Shown here: piece after piece, positions 1 through 10,734 of the stretch
Layout: every line of letters begins with the position of its first letter
How positions within the stretch are numbered: position 1 is the stretch's first letter
Assembly (NCBI RefSeq): GCF_900166965.1
Contig: NZ_FUZI01000001.1
Coordinates: forward strand, 62,001 to 126,000
DNA from: Photobacterium piscicola
GTDB lineage: Bacteria > Pseudomonadota > Gammaproteobacteria > Enterobacterales > Vibrionaceae
Length of the DNA: 64,000 nt
Direction of reading: 5' to 3'
Made by a program: the position numbers and the translations under genes
The notes under the pieces: model-generated
Databases searched by the model: none
The model's input: the letters and a program-made list of their open reading frames with translations, nothing else
Told to the model about the DNA's origin: nothing

Positions 1-251
1 GTTATTTATTGGAAAATATATATTAATTTTATAGAGTTAAATTTTAAAATACCTCGCGACACAATGCATTAAGGCTATTGTTTACAAATAAGTCAATAAA
101 AGTAATTTGCTATTAATAAAATCATCAATTGTGAGGGCTAAATCACAGTTATGAATGATAAAAGATAGTTTATGAGTATATATGTAACATTAGTCGGTAA
201 AATCCTTTAAATAGCCACACATATAACAAGGCTAACTAAAGGATCATACTT

Positions 252-1343
252 ATGAAAAAACGCTATATTGCTCTAATTGCTGTTATCGGCATTATTATTG
301 GTTGGATAACCTTAGGGGGTACACAAGCTGTACTTCATGCAACCTCTAGCACTGAATTTTGTGTGTCGTGCCATACGATGCAAAAACCACTCGCTGAATA
401 TCAAGGTTCCGTTCACTTCAGTAATCAAAAAGGCATTCGTGCAGAATGTGCAGACTGTCATATTCCTAAAGATCCTATTGATTATTTAATTACCAAGGTT
501 CGAGCTTCTAAAGACATCTATCATGAATTTGTTACCGGTAAAATTGATACAGATGCCAAATATGAAGATCATCGCTTAGCAATGGCTGAAACAGTATGGG
601 GACAAATGCGTGAAAATGATTCAGCTACTTGTCGTTCTTGTCATAGTCTTGATGCGATGGAAACCTATGACCAATCAGCAAGTGCACAGAAAATGCATTT
701 ATATGGTAAAGAAAATAATCAAACCTGTATTGACTGTCATAAAGGTGTTGCCCACTTTGCACCGCAAGCTACGTTAGATACCTCCGCTTTTGATCACCTT
801 TTTGACATGGCTAAAAATACTAAAGCAGACGCAGTAAAAGTTTATCCAATTGAAACCATTAAAATGGCTGATCTTGCGACGATTAATCCAACCGTTGAAT
901 TAACCACTGTCACGCATAAAGATAACCAGCGTACGGTTATGGTTTCTGGTTACCAAATGAAAGGTGCAGAATCTGTTATCTACATGGGTGAGGGTCAACG
1001 TTCAATTATCGCGACCTTAACGGATGCGGGTATTAAAGCATTAAAATTGGGTGAGGCTAAAACTGACGCTTACGGTAATCAATGGCGTAGTGCTGAACTA
1101 ACGGGCACAATTGATGCTCCTGTTCTTGCTTCTAATCAACCGTTATGGGATTACGCAGAAGAATTGGATAACGTTTACTGTGCAACTTGCCACGCTAAAA
1201 TTCCAGCGAATCACTTCACTGTTAACTCTTGGGGCCCTGTTGCAAAAAGCATGGGTGCACGTACAGATATTTCTGAACTAAACCTTGAGATCTTAACTAA
1301 ATTCTTCCAAAACCACGCGAAAGACGTGGCAACTCATCAATAA
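252..1343 (+). CDS. Pentahaem c-type cytochrome, TorC/TorY family
   Basis: Membrane-anchored electron donor that passes electrons from menaquinol to the periplasmic TMAO reductase encoded next. The 363-residue protein starts with an uncleaved signal anchor (about residues 5-28) and has five CXXCH haem sites at about residues 37, 66, 127, 159 and 310. Four lie in the NapC/NirT-like N-terminal part and one in the C-terminal part, as in TorC (390 aa) and TorY (366 aa). Its length is nearer TorY. The reductase start follows 13 bases after the stop, so the two form an operon. No torD chaperone or torSTR sensor gene is in the window. Family call is firm; choosing torC over torY is not possible from sequence alone. 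Confidence 0.93.
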   Translation: MKKRYIALIAVIGIIIGWITLGGTQAVLHATSSTEFCVSCHTMQKPLAEYQGSVHFSNQKGIRAECADCHIPKDPIDYLITKVRASKDIYHEFVTGKIDTDAKYEDHRLAMAETVWGQMRENDSATCRSCHSLDAMETYDQSASAQKMHLYGKENNQTCIDCHKGVAHFAPQATLDTSAFDHLFDMAKNTKADAVKVYPIETIKMADLATINPTVELTTVTHKDNQRTVMVSGYQMKGAESVIYMGEGQRSIIATLTDAGIKALKLGEAKTDAYGNQWRSAELTGTIDAPVLASNQPLWDYAEELDNVYCATCHAKIPANHFTVNSWGPVAKSMGARTDISELNLEILTKFFQNHAKDVATHQ

Positions 1344-1356
1344 GGGAGTGGTGACT

Positions 1357-3810
1357 ATGACAACTATTACTCGTCGCGGCTTTTTAAAAGGCGCAAGTGC
1401 ATCTGCTGGTGCATTAGCGATCACCTCTATAGCTCCATTATCGGTTAATGCTACTACGCTTGGCCGTACTGATTCATTGGTGCTAACTGCTGGTCGTATG
1501 GGGCCTTTGCTTTGTGAAGTTAAAGATGGCCAATTGGTATCGACTAAAAATGGATTAGCACAAACAGTGCCCAACAGCTTGCAACAAACGGGGCCTTCTC
1601 AGGTTTATACTAAAGCGCGTGTTAAGTACCCAATGGTGCGTAAAGGCTATTTAGCAAACCCAAGTGCTCCTCAAGGTGTACGCGGTAGCGATGAATTTGT
1701 GCAAGTATCATGGGATGAGGCTTATAAGCTGATCCATGAGCAACATATGCGTATTCGTAAAGCTTATGGCCCTGAGTCTATCTTTGCTGGTTCTTATGGC
1801 TGGCGTTCAAGTGGTGTCTTGCACAAAGCGCAAACATTACTTCAGCGTTATATGAGTATGTCGGGTGGTTATGCGGGTCACTTAGGCGACTATTCTACGG
1901 GTGCGGCTCAAGTTATTATGCCGCACGTTGTTGGCTCGATTGAAGTTTATGAACAACAAACTACTTACCCTGTAATTCTAGAAAACAGTAAAGTGGTTGT
2001 ATTGTGGGGTTTGAATCCTATCAATACGTTAAAAATTGCATGGTCTTCAAGTGATGGTCAAGGTCTTGAATTTTTCCATCAACTTAAGAAATCAGGCAAA
2101 ACTGTTATTATCATTGATCCAATGCGTTCAGAAACCGCTGAATTTTTTGGTGATAAAGCCCAATGGATTGCACCTAACCCGCAATCAGATGTGGCAATGA
2201 TGATGGGTATTGCTTATCAGTTGATCAAAACACAACAACACGATACTGAATTCCTTGCTAAATACACCGTAGGCTTTGAGCAATTTGAAGCCTACCTCAT
2301 GGGTAAAGAAGACGGCATCGAGAAAACACCACAATGGGCTGAAGCTATTTGTGGCGTTCCTGCAAAACAAATGGAGCTTCTGGCTAAAATTTTCAAAGAA
2401 AACCGCACCATGCTTATGGCTGGCTGGGGTATGCAACGCCAGCAACACGGTGAGCAACGTCATTGGATGCTAACGGTACTTGCTTCTATGCTTGGTCAAG
2501 TTGGCTTACCTGGCGGTGGTTTTGGTTATTCATACCATTATTCTAATGGTGGTAATCCAACCCGTGACGCTGGTGTATTACCTGCAATGTCGCCATCTCT
2601 AGGAACAAGTTCTGCAGGTGGTAATGATTGGGCTGTTCAAGGTTCGGTTACAGCTTTCCCTGTCGCGCGTATTGTTGAGTGTTTGGAAAAGCCGGGTACA
2701 GAGTACCAACATAATGGCCATACTCTAACGTTCCCTGAATTAAAGATGATCTGGTGGGCGGGCGGTGCAAACTTTACTCATCACCAAGATACCAACCGAT
2801 TGATTAAAGCATGGCAAAAACCTGAATTGATCGTTATTTCAGAACCATACTGGACAGCGGCAGCTAAACATGCGGATATCGTGCTACCTATTACGACTTC
2901 ATTTGAACGTAATGATCTGACGATGACAGGTGATTACTCTAATCAGCATCTTGTGCCGATGAAGCAAGTGGTTGAGCCACAAAACGAAGCGCGTAGTGAT
3001 TTAGATGTATTTGCTGATATGGCAGAACACCTAAAGCCCGGCGGTCGAAATGTGTATATGGAAAACAAAACGGAGATGGAATGGCTGCGTGATTTCTATA
3101 AAACTGCTCAAAAAGGTGGCCGTAACGCACGTATTCCAATGATGAATTTCTCGAAGTTTTGGGAAGCGAATAAGCTTATTGAAATGAAGTGGAACGCGAA
3201 GAACGCTGAGTTTGTACGGTTTGGTGATTTCCGTAAAGATCCCATCATGAACCCACTAGGCACACCAAGTGGTAAAATTGAGATCTTCTCTAAAACGATT
3301 GAAAGCTTTAAGTTAGATGATTGTCCTCCACACCCAGTATGGATGGAGCCAACCGAGTGGATGTTTAATTACAATGATGGTGAATTGCAGTTAATGACAT
3401 CACACTCAGCACATCGCTTACATAGCCAATTTAACTATGCTGATCTTCGTAAACAATATGCGGTACAGAACCGTGAACCTATTACGATCCATCCGGAAGA
3501 TGCAAAAGCCCGTGGTATTAAAGATGGCGACTTAGTGCGCGCCTACAACCAACGTGGCCAAGTTTTGGTTGGTGCTTTTGTTTCTGATGGTATTAAAAAA
3601 GGCAGCGTATGTATCCACGAAGGTGCATGGCCTGATTTAGATCCTAAGACGGGTATGTGTAAAAATGGTGGACCAAACGTATTAACGATGGATATTCCAA
3701 CATCACGTTTAGGTAATGGTAACTGCGGTAACTCTGGTGTGGTCAAAATTGAAAAATTCACAGGTGTTGCTCCAACATTAACTGCTTTTACACCACCAAA
3801 AAACGGTTAA
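1357..3810 (+). CDS. torA: Trimethylamine N-oxide reductase, catalytic subunit (TorA/TorZ)
   Basis: Periplasmic molybdopterin enzyme that reduces TMAO to trimethylamine as terminal electron acceptor. The N-terminus has a Tat signal (TRRGFLKG, then a hydrophobic stretch ending near VNA), so it is exported folded with its cofactor. The DMSO/TMAO reductase signature [18 protein letters not shown] carries the serine that ligates molybdenum. I chose the ATG at 1357, 8 bases after GGGAG; a GTG nine bases upstream in the same frame is possible. Length is 817 residues, between TorZ (809) and TorA (848). It is the second gene of the operon with the cytochrome and is followed by a strong terminator. 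TMAO respiration fits a fish- or seawater-associated Photobacterium. Confidence 0.95.
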   Translation: MTTITRRGFLKGASASAGALAITSIAPLSVNATTLGRTDSLVLTAGRMGPLLCEVKDGQLVSTKNGLAQTVPNSLQQTGPSQVYTKARVKYPMVRKGYLANPSAPQGVRGSDEFVQVSWDEAYKLIHEQHMRIRKAYGPESIFAGSYGWRSSGVLHKAQTLLQRYMSMSGGYAGHLGDYSTGAAQVIMPHVVGSIEVYEQQTTYPVILENSKVVVLWGLNPINTLKIAWSSSDGQGLEFFHQLKKSGKTVIIIDPMRSETAEFFGDKAQWIAPNPQSDVAMMMGIAYQLIKTQQHDTEFLAKYTVGFEQFEAYLMGKEDGIEKTPQWAEAICGVPAKQMELLAKIFKENRTMLMAGWGMQRQQHGEQRHWMLTVLASMLGQVGLPGGGFGYSYHYSNGGNPTRDAGVLPAMSPSLGTSSAGGNDWAVQGSVTAFPVARIVECLEKPGTEYQHNGHTLTFPELKMIWWAGGANFTHHQDTNRLIKAWQKPELIVISEPYWTAAAKHADIVLPITTSFERNDLTMTGDYSNQHLVPMKQVVEPQNEARSDLDVFADMAEHLKPGGRNVYMENKTEMEWLRDFYKTAQKGGRNARIPMMNFSKFWEANKLIEMKWNAKNAEFVRFGDFRKDPIMNPLGTPSGKIEIFSKTIESFKLDDCPPHPVWMEPTEWMFNYNDGELQLMTSHSAHRLHSQFNYADLRKQYAVQNREPITIHPEDAKARGIKDGDLVRAYNQRGQVLVGAFVSDGIKKGSVCIHEGAWPDLDPKTGMCKNGGPNVLTMDIPTSRLGNGNCGNSGVVKIEKFTGVAPTLTAFTPPKNG

Positions 3811-3827
3811 AAATATAAGACGAATTA

Positions 3828-3860
3828 AAAGGCTGAATATAAAATATTCAGCCTTTTTTA
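3828..3860 (+). terminator. Rho-independent terminator after torA
   Basis: A 13-base inverted repeat (AAAGGCTGAATAT / ATATTCAGCCTTT) with a short loop and a following T-run ends the tor operon 20 bases after the stop codon. Confidence 0.9.
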
Positions 3861-4040
3861 TACCTAATAAAAAATAATGTAAAGTAGGAGTGAGCTATCC
3901 TAAAAAGTATTATTATATACTGTTATAATTGAGTGGTTAATTATATTTAATTAATGGCAAATTCTTTTCGATATTATATATGATAATCTTATGATTCAAA
4001 TTGAATTGATTTACTTAAGTGAGGTGGATTTATACGATGG

Positions 4041-4350
4041 ATGCTTTTCCTAAGTATTATATTTGCATGTTATTGGAAAGGTTTTTTTTGAAATTTATAA
4101 TGGTATTTTTAATCTGAACGAGCCATACTTAATATATAATTTAACGACAAAAAATATATACATGTATAGCGCTCTGATTAGTATATTCATTATTAATATT
4201 TTATTGGGTTTTTTTTATTGGTTTAAAAGAATAAATGATAGCCAGTATGAACTATTAGGAATGGCTATTTTTCCTTATAGCTTCTTTATTATATTGGGTT
4301 TAAAAAAGATCAAATCATATATTGTTAATAATCGAGATCTATTAAAGTAG
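4041..4350 (+). pseudogene. Small membrane protein gene, probably frameshifted in a T8 run
   Basis: An uninterrupted frame runs from 4063 (TTG) to 4350 and encodes about 95 residues with two hydrophobic segments (around SALISIFIINILLGFFYW and AIFPYSFFIILGL). It has no good start. A neighbouring frame opens with ATG at 4041 and reads MLFLSIIFACYWKGFF, a natural hydrophobic N-terminus, then stops at a run of eight T (4082-4089). Dropping one T joins the two frames into one membrane protein of about 102 residues. GAGGTGG at 4021 could be the ribosome site. I do not recognise the family. It is either a phase-variable or decaying gene, or a sequencing error at the homopolymer. Confidence 0.45.
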
Positions 4351-4389
4351 TATCATTCTTATTGATGAAGTTAAAATTTTATCAATAAC

Positions 4390-4410
4390 CCTGCCTAATC
4401 AATAGGCAGG
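4390..4410 (-). terminator. Hairpin downstream of the tryptophanyl-tRNA synthetase gene
   Basis: An 8-bp stem (CCTGCCTA / TAGGCAGG) with a 5-base loop sits 14 bases beyond the stop of the minus-strand trpS. The tail on that strand is only moderately T-rich, so this is a weak terminator call. Confidence 0.45.
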
Positions 4411-4423
4411 ATTATAAAGAAAA

Positions 4424-5455
4424 TTAAAACAAATTTAGACCAAAGGCTGTTTTAATATCGGTTAAGACTTGTTGCGTTTGTTGATTAGCATGTTCGGTTC
4501 CTGCTTTTAGGACTTCAATGAGATAATCTTGGTTATTTAAATAATCACTACGACGTTTGCGTATTGGTGATATTAGGTCTTGTAAACATTGTTCTAAGAT
4601 TTTCTTGGTTGTTCCATCACCTAAACCTCCTTGGCGATATTGCTGCTTTAACGTTTCAACATAAGCCCCATCTGGATGGAAAGCATCAAGGTAGGTGAAT
4701 ACAATATTACCTTCAACGCAGCCAGGATCTTCAACACGGAGATGATTAGGATCGGTATACATTGATTTTACTGCTTGTGAAATCGTCTTACTATCAGCAC
4801 CTAATGTGATGGTATTACCCATTGATTTAGACATTTTATTTTTACCGTCAGTACTTGGTAAGCGAGCGACTTTGCTTAATAGCGGTTGACATTCCACTAA
4901 AATATTCTTACCTGCAATAGTATTTATTTTTCTAACAATTTCATTGGTTTGTTCAAGCATTGGTAATTGGTCATCACCGACAGGGATTAAGCTTGCGCGA
5001 AATGCTGTAATATCAGCTGCTTGAGATATTGGGTAAGTTAAAAATCCAGCAGGAATAGAACGGCCGAAGGCTTTAGACTGAATTTCACTTTTAACGGTAG
5101 GGTTACGTTCTAAACGTGCAATCGAAACAATGTTGGAGTAATACATGGTTAATTCAGCGAGAGCAGGAATCGCTGATTGTAGACAAATAGTGGTAAGTTT
5201 AGGATCAATGCCAACCGCTAAATAATCAGCGACAACATTAAGAATATTGTCTGCGACCTTTTGTGGATTATGGCCGTTGTCAGTAAGACCTTGCATATCT
5301 GCCACTAAAATATTTTGTTGATATTGATGCTGTAATTGAACGCGTTGTTGTAATGATCCAACGTAATGGCCAAGGTGAAGTTGACCTGTTGCACGGTCAC
5401 CTGTAAGAATAATCGGTTGATGTTGATCTGGTGTGATGGATGCCTGAGTGTTCAT
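4424..5455 (-). CDS. trpS: Tryptophanyl-tRNA synthetase, second (TrpRS-II-like) type
   Basis: Charges tRNA-Trp with tryptophan in the cytoplasm. The class I signatures are visible: TGQLHLGHYVGSL (HIGH region) near residue 20 and KMSKSMGN (KMSKS) near residue 210. The HLGHYVGSL form resembles the second, often indolmycin-tolerant TrpRS type rather than the usual E. coli TrpS with IGNYMGAL. I chose the ATG at 5455 because GGAGAAAC lies just upstream; an in-frame ATG 66 bases further upstream lacks such a site. That gives 343 residues, a normal length. No tryptophan-rich leader peptide is visible upstream. It is flanked by decayed genes, which suggests accessory DNA. Confidence 0.9.
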   Translation of the reverse strand: MNTQASITPDQHQPIILTGDRATGQLHLGHYVGSLQQRVQLQHQYQQNILVADMQGLTDNGHNPQKVADNILNVVADYLAVGIDPKLTTICLQSAIPALAELTMYYSNIVSIARLERNPTVKSEIQSKAFGRSIPAGFLTYPISQAADITAFRASLIPVGDDQLPMLEQTNEIVRKINTIAGKNILVECQPLLSKVARLPSTDGKNKMSKSMGNTITLGADSKTISQAVKSMYTDPNHLRVEDPGCVEGNIVFTYLDAFHPDGAYVETLKQQYRQGGLGDGTTKKILEQCLQDLISPIRKRRSDYLNNQDYLIEVLKAGTEHANQQTQQVLTDIKTAFGLNLF

Positions 5456-5884
5456 GTGTTTCTCCGAAAAAGTGTGGGGCCGGAGAGGTGAGGAAATACG
5501 GATAAGATTAGGCGTATTCATTTGCAACCTTCCGGCGACAAAATGAAATAGAAATAAAAAGATAACTCTATATCAGCGCCGCTCTATGAAGAGCGCCACC
5601 AAAAGAAAAGGGGTGAGATAGTACGTGTTATCTTTTTCATGCAATGAACGTATCAAAATAAAGCAAATGAAACAAGTGGTTTCACTGGATAAATAAATGA
5701 CGTTTTTTATTGATTGTAAATCTAACTTATTTGGTTGTTGAACGTAATGAATGGCTAACAATGGTTCTCTATATAAAGATATTTTTGTTATGGAGCAGAC
5801 TGATAGTTGATGGTTATGACTTTATCGATGAGTTCTATTTATTTTAATGTGTCTGTTGGCATTCCTTTGCTCGTAGTTTTAGGA

Positions 5885-6106
5885 TCACATTAAAAACCAG
5901 CCTCGGCGCTCTTTGCGGTAGATAATACCTTGAGATTCTAATTGTAATAGTGCCTGCTTTACAGTTAATCGGCTGGCATTAAAAATATCACTTAACTCTC
6001 GCTCTGATGGTAATCGTTTTGATTGGGTTGCAAATAAACCGCGATCAATTTGTTGAAGTATAGTGTCACAAATTATTGAGAGTTGTGATGGTTGTTGTCT
6101 ACTCAT
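5885..6106 (-). pseudogene. GntR-family regulator, N-terminal remnant only
   Basis: The 73-residue product is a clean GntR winged-helix DNA-binding domain (RLPSERELSDIFNASRLTVKQALLQLESQGIIYRKERRGWF). In GntR/HutC-family proteins this is followed by a ligand-binding UTRA domain of about 150 residues. Here the frame stops directly after the domain. Reading on past the stop, the text resembles the usual linker (NYEQRNANRHIKINRTHR) with further stops, so the gene looks decayed rather than naturally short. An expressed stand-alone domain could still bind DNA. Confidence 0.6.
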
Positions 6107-6319
6107 TGTTGCCTTTGGTTATCATTGTTAATACGGTGCTTAATAACCAATAGCATAGCAATGGTATGTCATTATTGTGTCATTACAGTTGAGGTTATTT
6201 GTTGTACCAACGGAATAAATCTCGTATGAACACTATTATTTATTCTAAATAGACGGTCTATTCATTCAGGTTATGCGTTTATTTTTATTATTAATGTTAT
6301 ATATGTTTTTTTTGCAATA

Positions 6320-6548
6320 GTGATAATACAAATAGCGGCACTATTAAATGACTATGAATACAATATTAGTATCGGCATGAATTCATACGGCGAACAAGCA
6401 GTAACGGCTATGGGGACTAAATTTAGAGTTAATGAGAGTATCACTGTTGGATTAACATCTTATTATGATTCCAACATGATTTGGTGCGTCTGTCGGTGCT
6501 AATTGGTCTTTAACTAACATCATTCTTCATCGTAATTATAAGAATTAA
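6320..6548 (+). pseudogene. Relic of an outer-membrane beta-barrel adhesin C-terminus (YadA-anchor-like)
   Basis: One frame reads LNDYEYNISIGMNSYGEQ and AMGTKFRVNESITVGLTSYYDSN up to about 6475. The next frame continues FGASVGANWSLTN to a stop at 6548. Together they look like the last alternating hydrophobic strands of a trimeric-autotransporter anchor or similar barrel, broken by a one-base shift near 6476. No signal peptide or passenger domain remains upstream. This is pattern recognition over only about 70 residues, so the family call is tentative. Confidence 0.4.
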
Positions 6549-7147
6549 TGGATAATTTGTGTTTAATTTTTTTCGATTAAAAACATTTAGTTACGATTAG
6601 CGTCTTTGAATAAGATATCCGCTAAAGTAATGGTTATTACTTATAATAATGGTTACTAGGTGAGGTATTGTCTTTTCATTATAATTATATAAATAGATTG
6701 TATTTTTTATTAACAAAAAAGAGGGTTATTTTCACACTTGATGATTGTTTTTTTATCAATCAAAATGATAAATGAGAGGTTATTTAAATTAATTTGCATT
6801 AAAAAATAACAAATATTGCTTAATTATTAGTTAATGCACCCATAATAAATAGTATTTTATATTTTATTTTTGATCTTTACATATAAAATAAATCTAAATA
6901 TTTGCATGAAAAAGCTATTTTCATTATTTTTTGTTTTTGTCTAATGTGATGATTTAAAAGGTAAATACTGGTGTTTTTTAATTTGTTTTACCTTCGAAGA
7001 AGAAACAATTCAGCCCTTGGTGCATAATAACGATTAATTACACCTAGAAAATAAATTTCATTTTTGGTTGTGATATATGTTTATATACTGCCAACTTTAA
7101 TACTGATATTCGTCTGAATTAAGACAATAAGCATTGTTGATTTTAAC
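6549..7147. other. AT-rich non-coding stretch upstream of an MFS gene
   Basis: About 600 very AT-rich bases with no credible reading frame on either strand. Together with 6107-6319 they surround the barrel relic and look like the residue of gene loss. The promoter of the downstream transporter must lie at the right-hand end, but I see no clear box. Confidence 0.6.
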
Positions 7148-8611
7148 ATGAATCAAAAAATAGAGATTCAACCGCAAAATACGATCCAGAGTTATATTGA
7201 TGAAATATCAACAAGTAACTTAGTTACTAGTAAATATTCAATGTCAATGACACGTGTGCAATGGCGAATTTGGTTATTAGCAACATTTGGTAAGTTTTTT
7301 GAGGGTATGATCGTTTTTATGATGGGGTTAACCCTACCATTATTAACCCTACAATTTCATTTAACAGAGCTACAGAAAGGTATAATTAGTTCCTCGATTC
7401 TGTTTGGTATTTTAATTGGAGCAAGTGCTCTGGGTGGGCTATCTGATCTTTATGGACGTAAGAAAATGTTCATTATTGAGATGGCTTTACTCTCTATCTG
7501 CTTGATAGGTATGGCGACAAGTCACTCTTATTTAAGTCTTTTAGTATTTAACTTTGGCATTGGCTTGGCTTTAGGATGTGACTATCCTACGGCGCACTTA
7601 ATGATATCTGAAAGTATTCCATCCAAAAACCGTGGTAAGTTGGTTTTGGGTGCGTTTGCGTTTCAGTCTATTGGTGTTTTGTTTGGTATTTTAACCGGTA
7701 TTTTTGTATTGACGTATGTTAACGACATCAATGCATGGCGTTTAATGTATATTATTGCTTTGATTCCATCATTAGCGATTACGATTGCACGTTTCTTTAT
7801 TCCTGAAAGTGCGCATTGGCTTTTGTCTAAAAATCGTAAAGCTGACGCTGAAACATCACTTAAGCGGTTATTACATCGTTCGCAACAGTCGTCAATGCCA
7901 ATTGTAGATACACCGTGTGACGAGGTTGAATTAACCTCTTGGTTACATGGATACAAACGGTTATTTAAAGAAAAATATCGCGCCAAAACAATTTTGGCAT
8001 CGGTCCCTTGGTTTATTCAAGATCTTGGTACCTATGGTATTGGTATTTTTACGCCAGTGATTCTTGCGTCAGTGCTTGATCCTCATAAAGCAACTGGGGG
8101 CGATGCACTACATAACACGATTGCTAATACAATTTATTTAGCAAAAGGTACTGCTGTTATTGACTGCTTGTTAATTGTTGGCGTTATCTGTGCGATTATT
8201 TTTTCTGAATCTGTTGGCCGCATGAAGCTTCAGATTTATGGTTTTATTGGTTGCGCTATTGGTTTGTTGTGTGCAGCAATTTCAGTGAAATTGCATGGTG
8301 ATTATCAAATGTACATGTTGTTTTTAGGTTTTATGTTATTTAATTTCATGAATAATTTAGGACCTAATGCACAAACCTATTTGATATCGGGTGAAGTTTT
8401 TCCAGTAAAAATCAGAGCTAAAGGGGCCGGTTTTGCTGCATCAATTGCTAAATTTGGTGCTATTTTAACGGCTTTCTTATTTCCGATTCTATTACATGGA
8501 ATTGGTGTGTTTACGCTCTTATTGTGTTTAGTGGTCACGTCATTGCTTGGCGCATGGGTAACACATAAGTACCGTTTTGAAACATCAGGCAGAAATATTG
8601 AAAGTATGTAA
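7148..8611 (+). CDS. MFS transporter, metabolite:H+ symporter type
   Basis: A 487-residue inner-membrane carrier with twelve hydrophobic segments. The loop signature GGLSDLYGRKKMF after TM2 and RAKGAGFAASIAKFGA in the second half match the sugar-porter/aromatic-acid:H+ symporter part of the major facilitator superfamily. A cytoplasmic N-terminal extension of about 35 residues and a hydrophilic middle loop (ESAHWLLSKNRKADAETSLKRLL) are visible. The substrate cannot be read from sequence. It stands alone, with decayed DNA upstream and a terminator downstream. Confidence 0.85.
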   Translation: MNQKIEIQPQNTIQSYIDEISTSNLVTSKYSMSMTRVQWRIWLLATFGKFFEGMIVFMMGLTLPLLTLQFHLTELQKGIISSSILFGILIGASALGGLSDLYGRKKMFIIEMALLSICLIGMATSHSYLSLLVFNFGIGLALGCDYPTAHLMISESIPSKNRGKLVLGAFAFQSIGVLFGILTGIFVLTYVNDINAWRLMYIIALIPSLAITIARFFIPESAHWLLSKNRKADAETSLKRLLHRSQQSSMPIVDTPCDEVELTSWLHGYKRLFKEKYRAKTILASVPWFIQDLGTYGIGIFTPVILASVLDPHKATGGDALHNTIANTIYLAKGTAVIDCLLIVGVICAIIFSESVGRMKLQIYGFIGCAIGLLCAAISVKLHGDYQMYMLFLGFMLFNFMNNLGPNAQTYLISGEVFPVKIRAKGAGFAASIAKFGAILTAFLFPILLHGIGVFTLLLCLVVTSLLGAWVTHKYRFETSGRNIESM

Positions 8612-8637
8612 ACACTGATATCATCCTATTTATTTTA

Positions 8638-8667
8638 AAGCATCAGCCAATGGCTGGTGCTTTTTTT
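8638..8667 (+). terminator. Rho-independent terminator after the MFS gene
   Basis: AGCATCAGCC / GGCTGGTGCT pairs over 10 bp with one T-G wobble and a 3-base loop, followed by seven T. Confidence 0.9.
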
Positions 8668-8855
8668 ATATTTATACATTGCTGATGGTTACTACAAGCT
8701 GTATGAATAACCATCAATCTTTATGTTTTATTTATATTCTGTGCTTGAAAATATACCCTAACTTTATATTACCCTTGTTAATCTGCTCGCCTTATTAAAT
8801 GAAACAAGGCTTTATGTATTGCTGTTATAAAAAGCATGCATATATGTAACATGTT

Positions 8856-10718
8856 ATGCAAAATCAAAAACAGTCATTATTAGTACTTACGTGCTTATCT
8901 GTTGGGATTGTATATGGTGATATTGGTACTAGTCCATTATATGCATTTAAAGCGATGTTTAGTGGCTCACATGCGCTAATTATTGATTCTGCCAATGTGT
9001 TTGGTGTGCTATCGCTTGTCTTTTGGACGTTTGTTATTACTGTCTCTATCAAATATTTGGCTGTTGTTACGCGAGCGTCTAAGCGTGGTGAAGGGGGAGT
9101 GTTAACGTTAACGGCATTAGCACATAGTGCAGCCCCTGAGTATAGTAAAAAAATCATTATCTTTTTAGGCATGCTTGCCGCTGGTTTTTTCTTTGGTGAA
9201 GCCATCATTACACCTGCGATGTCGGTGCTCTCTGCGGTTGAGGGAATTACCGTTATTAATCATGATTTACAACCGCTGATCATTCCGATTGCCATTACTA
9301 TTATCTGTGCTCTATTTGCGATTCAAAAATATGGCTCCGGCAGTATTGGACGTTTGTTTGCGCCTGTCATGCTGTTATGGTTTAGCTGTATAGGCATACT
9401 TGGATTTATCAGCATTGTTGCTCATCCTCAAATTCTATTAGCATTAAATCCATGGTATGCATTAACGTTTGTGATTAACCATGGTATCGAGACACTTTTT
9501 ACTTTAGGTGTGGTCGTGCTGGCAGTTACTGGAGTTGAGGCGCTTTATGCTGATATGGGGCATTTTGGGATTAAGTCTATTCGTCTTGCTTGGTTTTTTA
9601 TTGTGATGCCGTGTCTAGTGTTAAATTACTTTGGCCAAGGGGCATTAGTGCTGGCGAATGCGAGTACTGCTTCAAATCCTTTCTTTTTACTTGCGCCAAC
9701 ATTACTACGTCTACCGTTAATTATATTAGCGACGTTCGCAACAGTAATCGCTTCTCAAGCTGTGATTTCCGGGATTTATTCTTTGACTCGCCAAGCGGTA
9801 CATTTAGGTTATTTGCCTCCAATGCGAATTTACCATACTTCGCATCAAGCACAGGGACAGATTTACGTACCATTAGCTAATTTATTATTGTTTATTCTTG
9901 TTATTACAGTGGTATTGGCCTTTGGTAGTTCTGAACGCTTAGCCGCAGCTTATGGTATTGCTGTAACTGCAACCATGTTGATTTCATCGATATTTACGTT
10001 AGTTGTTGCGCGTCATTTGTGGCAGTGGTCGCGGTTGATGACACTACAATATGGATTATTGATGCTGACTTATGATGCTTTATTATTTATAGCGACATCA
10101 TTAAAGTTTATGGATGGCGGCTGGCTACCATTAACGATTGGTTCAATGGTGTTTATATTGATGGTGATTTGGTATTTAGAACGGCAGCGGTTGGGATCAC
10201 TTTTAAAACAGCCATTATCAGCAGAAGCAATGGTAAGTGAACTTGAGCAAAAGCCGTGGACACGAGCTTCAGGAACGGCGGTTTATTTTTCACGAAATGA
10301 AGCTCAGGTTCCGTCATCATTAATCAATAATCTGAAATATAATGAGGTTTTACACCAACGGAATGTGTTATTAACATTTAAATATCCAGATCAACCACGA
10401 GTGCATCCTTTAAAACGGATGGAAGTGACACAGTTATCGGCAACTTTCTGGCAAATGATTGTCTATGTTGGGTATCAAGAATCACCGGATATTGAACAAA
10501 TTTATACGGTTTCTCGTAGTAATGGTTTTACGTTACATTCGACGGATACATTATTTTTTATGTCATCAGAGCGAATAAAAGTAAAACCAACTTCATGGTG
10601 GCATGATACAAAAGCGCGGTTATTTATTTTGTTAAGTCGTAATGCGTTACGTACGTCAGAGCGATTACATGTACCGTCTGATAGATTGATTGAAATTGGT
10701 GTTCATGTGGAAATTTAG
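8856..10718 (+). CDS. kup: Kup low-affinity potassium uptake protein
   Basis: Proton-coupled K+ importer of the KUP/HAK/KT family in the inner membrane. The N-terminal family signature GIVYGDIGTSPLYAFKAMF is intact, followed by about twelve membrane segments and a C-terminal cytoplasmic domain of roughly 170 residues. At 620 residues it matches E. coli Kup (622). Downstream lie a KdpD-like kinase and KdpE, so the gene sits in a potassium context; a 15-bp hairpin separates it from them. Confidence 0.95.
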   Translation: MQNQKQSLLVLTCLSVGIVYGDIGTSPLYAFKAMFSGSHALIIDSANVFGVLSLVFWTFVITVSIKYLAVVTRASKRGEGGVLTLTALAHSAAPEYSKKIIIFLGMLAAGFFFGEAIITPAMSVLSAVEGITVINHDLQPLIIPIAITIICALFAIQKYGSGSIGRLFAPVMLLWFSCIGILGFISIVAHPQILLALNPWYALTFVINHGIETLFTLGVVVLAVTGVEALYADMGHFGIKSIRLAWFFIVMPCLVLNYFGQGALVLANASTASNPFFLLAPTLLRLPLIILATFATVIASQAVISGIYSLTRQAVHLGYLPPMRIYHTSHQAQGQIYVPLANLLLFILVITVVLAFGSSERLAAAYGIAVTATMLISSIFTLVVARHLWQWSRLMTLQYGLLMLTYDALLFIATSLKFMDGGWLPLTIGSMVFILMVIWYLERQRLGSLLKQPLSAEAMVSELEQKPWTRASGTAVYFSRNEAQVPSSLINNLKYNEVLHQRNVLLTFKYPDQPRVHPLKRMEVTQLSATFWQMIVYVGYQESPDIEQIYTVSRSNGFTLHSTDTLFFMSSERIKVKPTSWWHDTKARLFILLSRNALRTSERLHVPSDRLIEIGVHVEI

Positions 10719-10734
10719 TTATGTAAAGAATAAT

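Noticed and set aside
1..251. TorR boxes upstream of the tor operon
   Set aside because: AT-rich region without a convincing repeated CTGTTCATAT-like decamer; promoter location left open.
1293..1574. Various opposite-strand frames over torA, kup, sulfatase and other genes
   Set aside because: They are shadows in genes with clear family membership and carry no domain, signal or start site of their own.
5456..5800. Possible trp leader or T-box upstream of the synthetase gene
   Set aside because: No tryptophan-codon cluster, no T-box motif and no antiterminator pair; a 6-bp hairpin near 5580 lacks a T-run.
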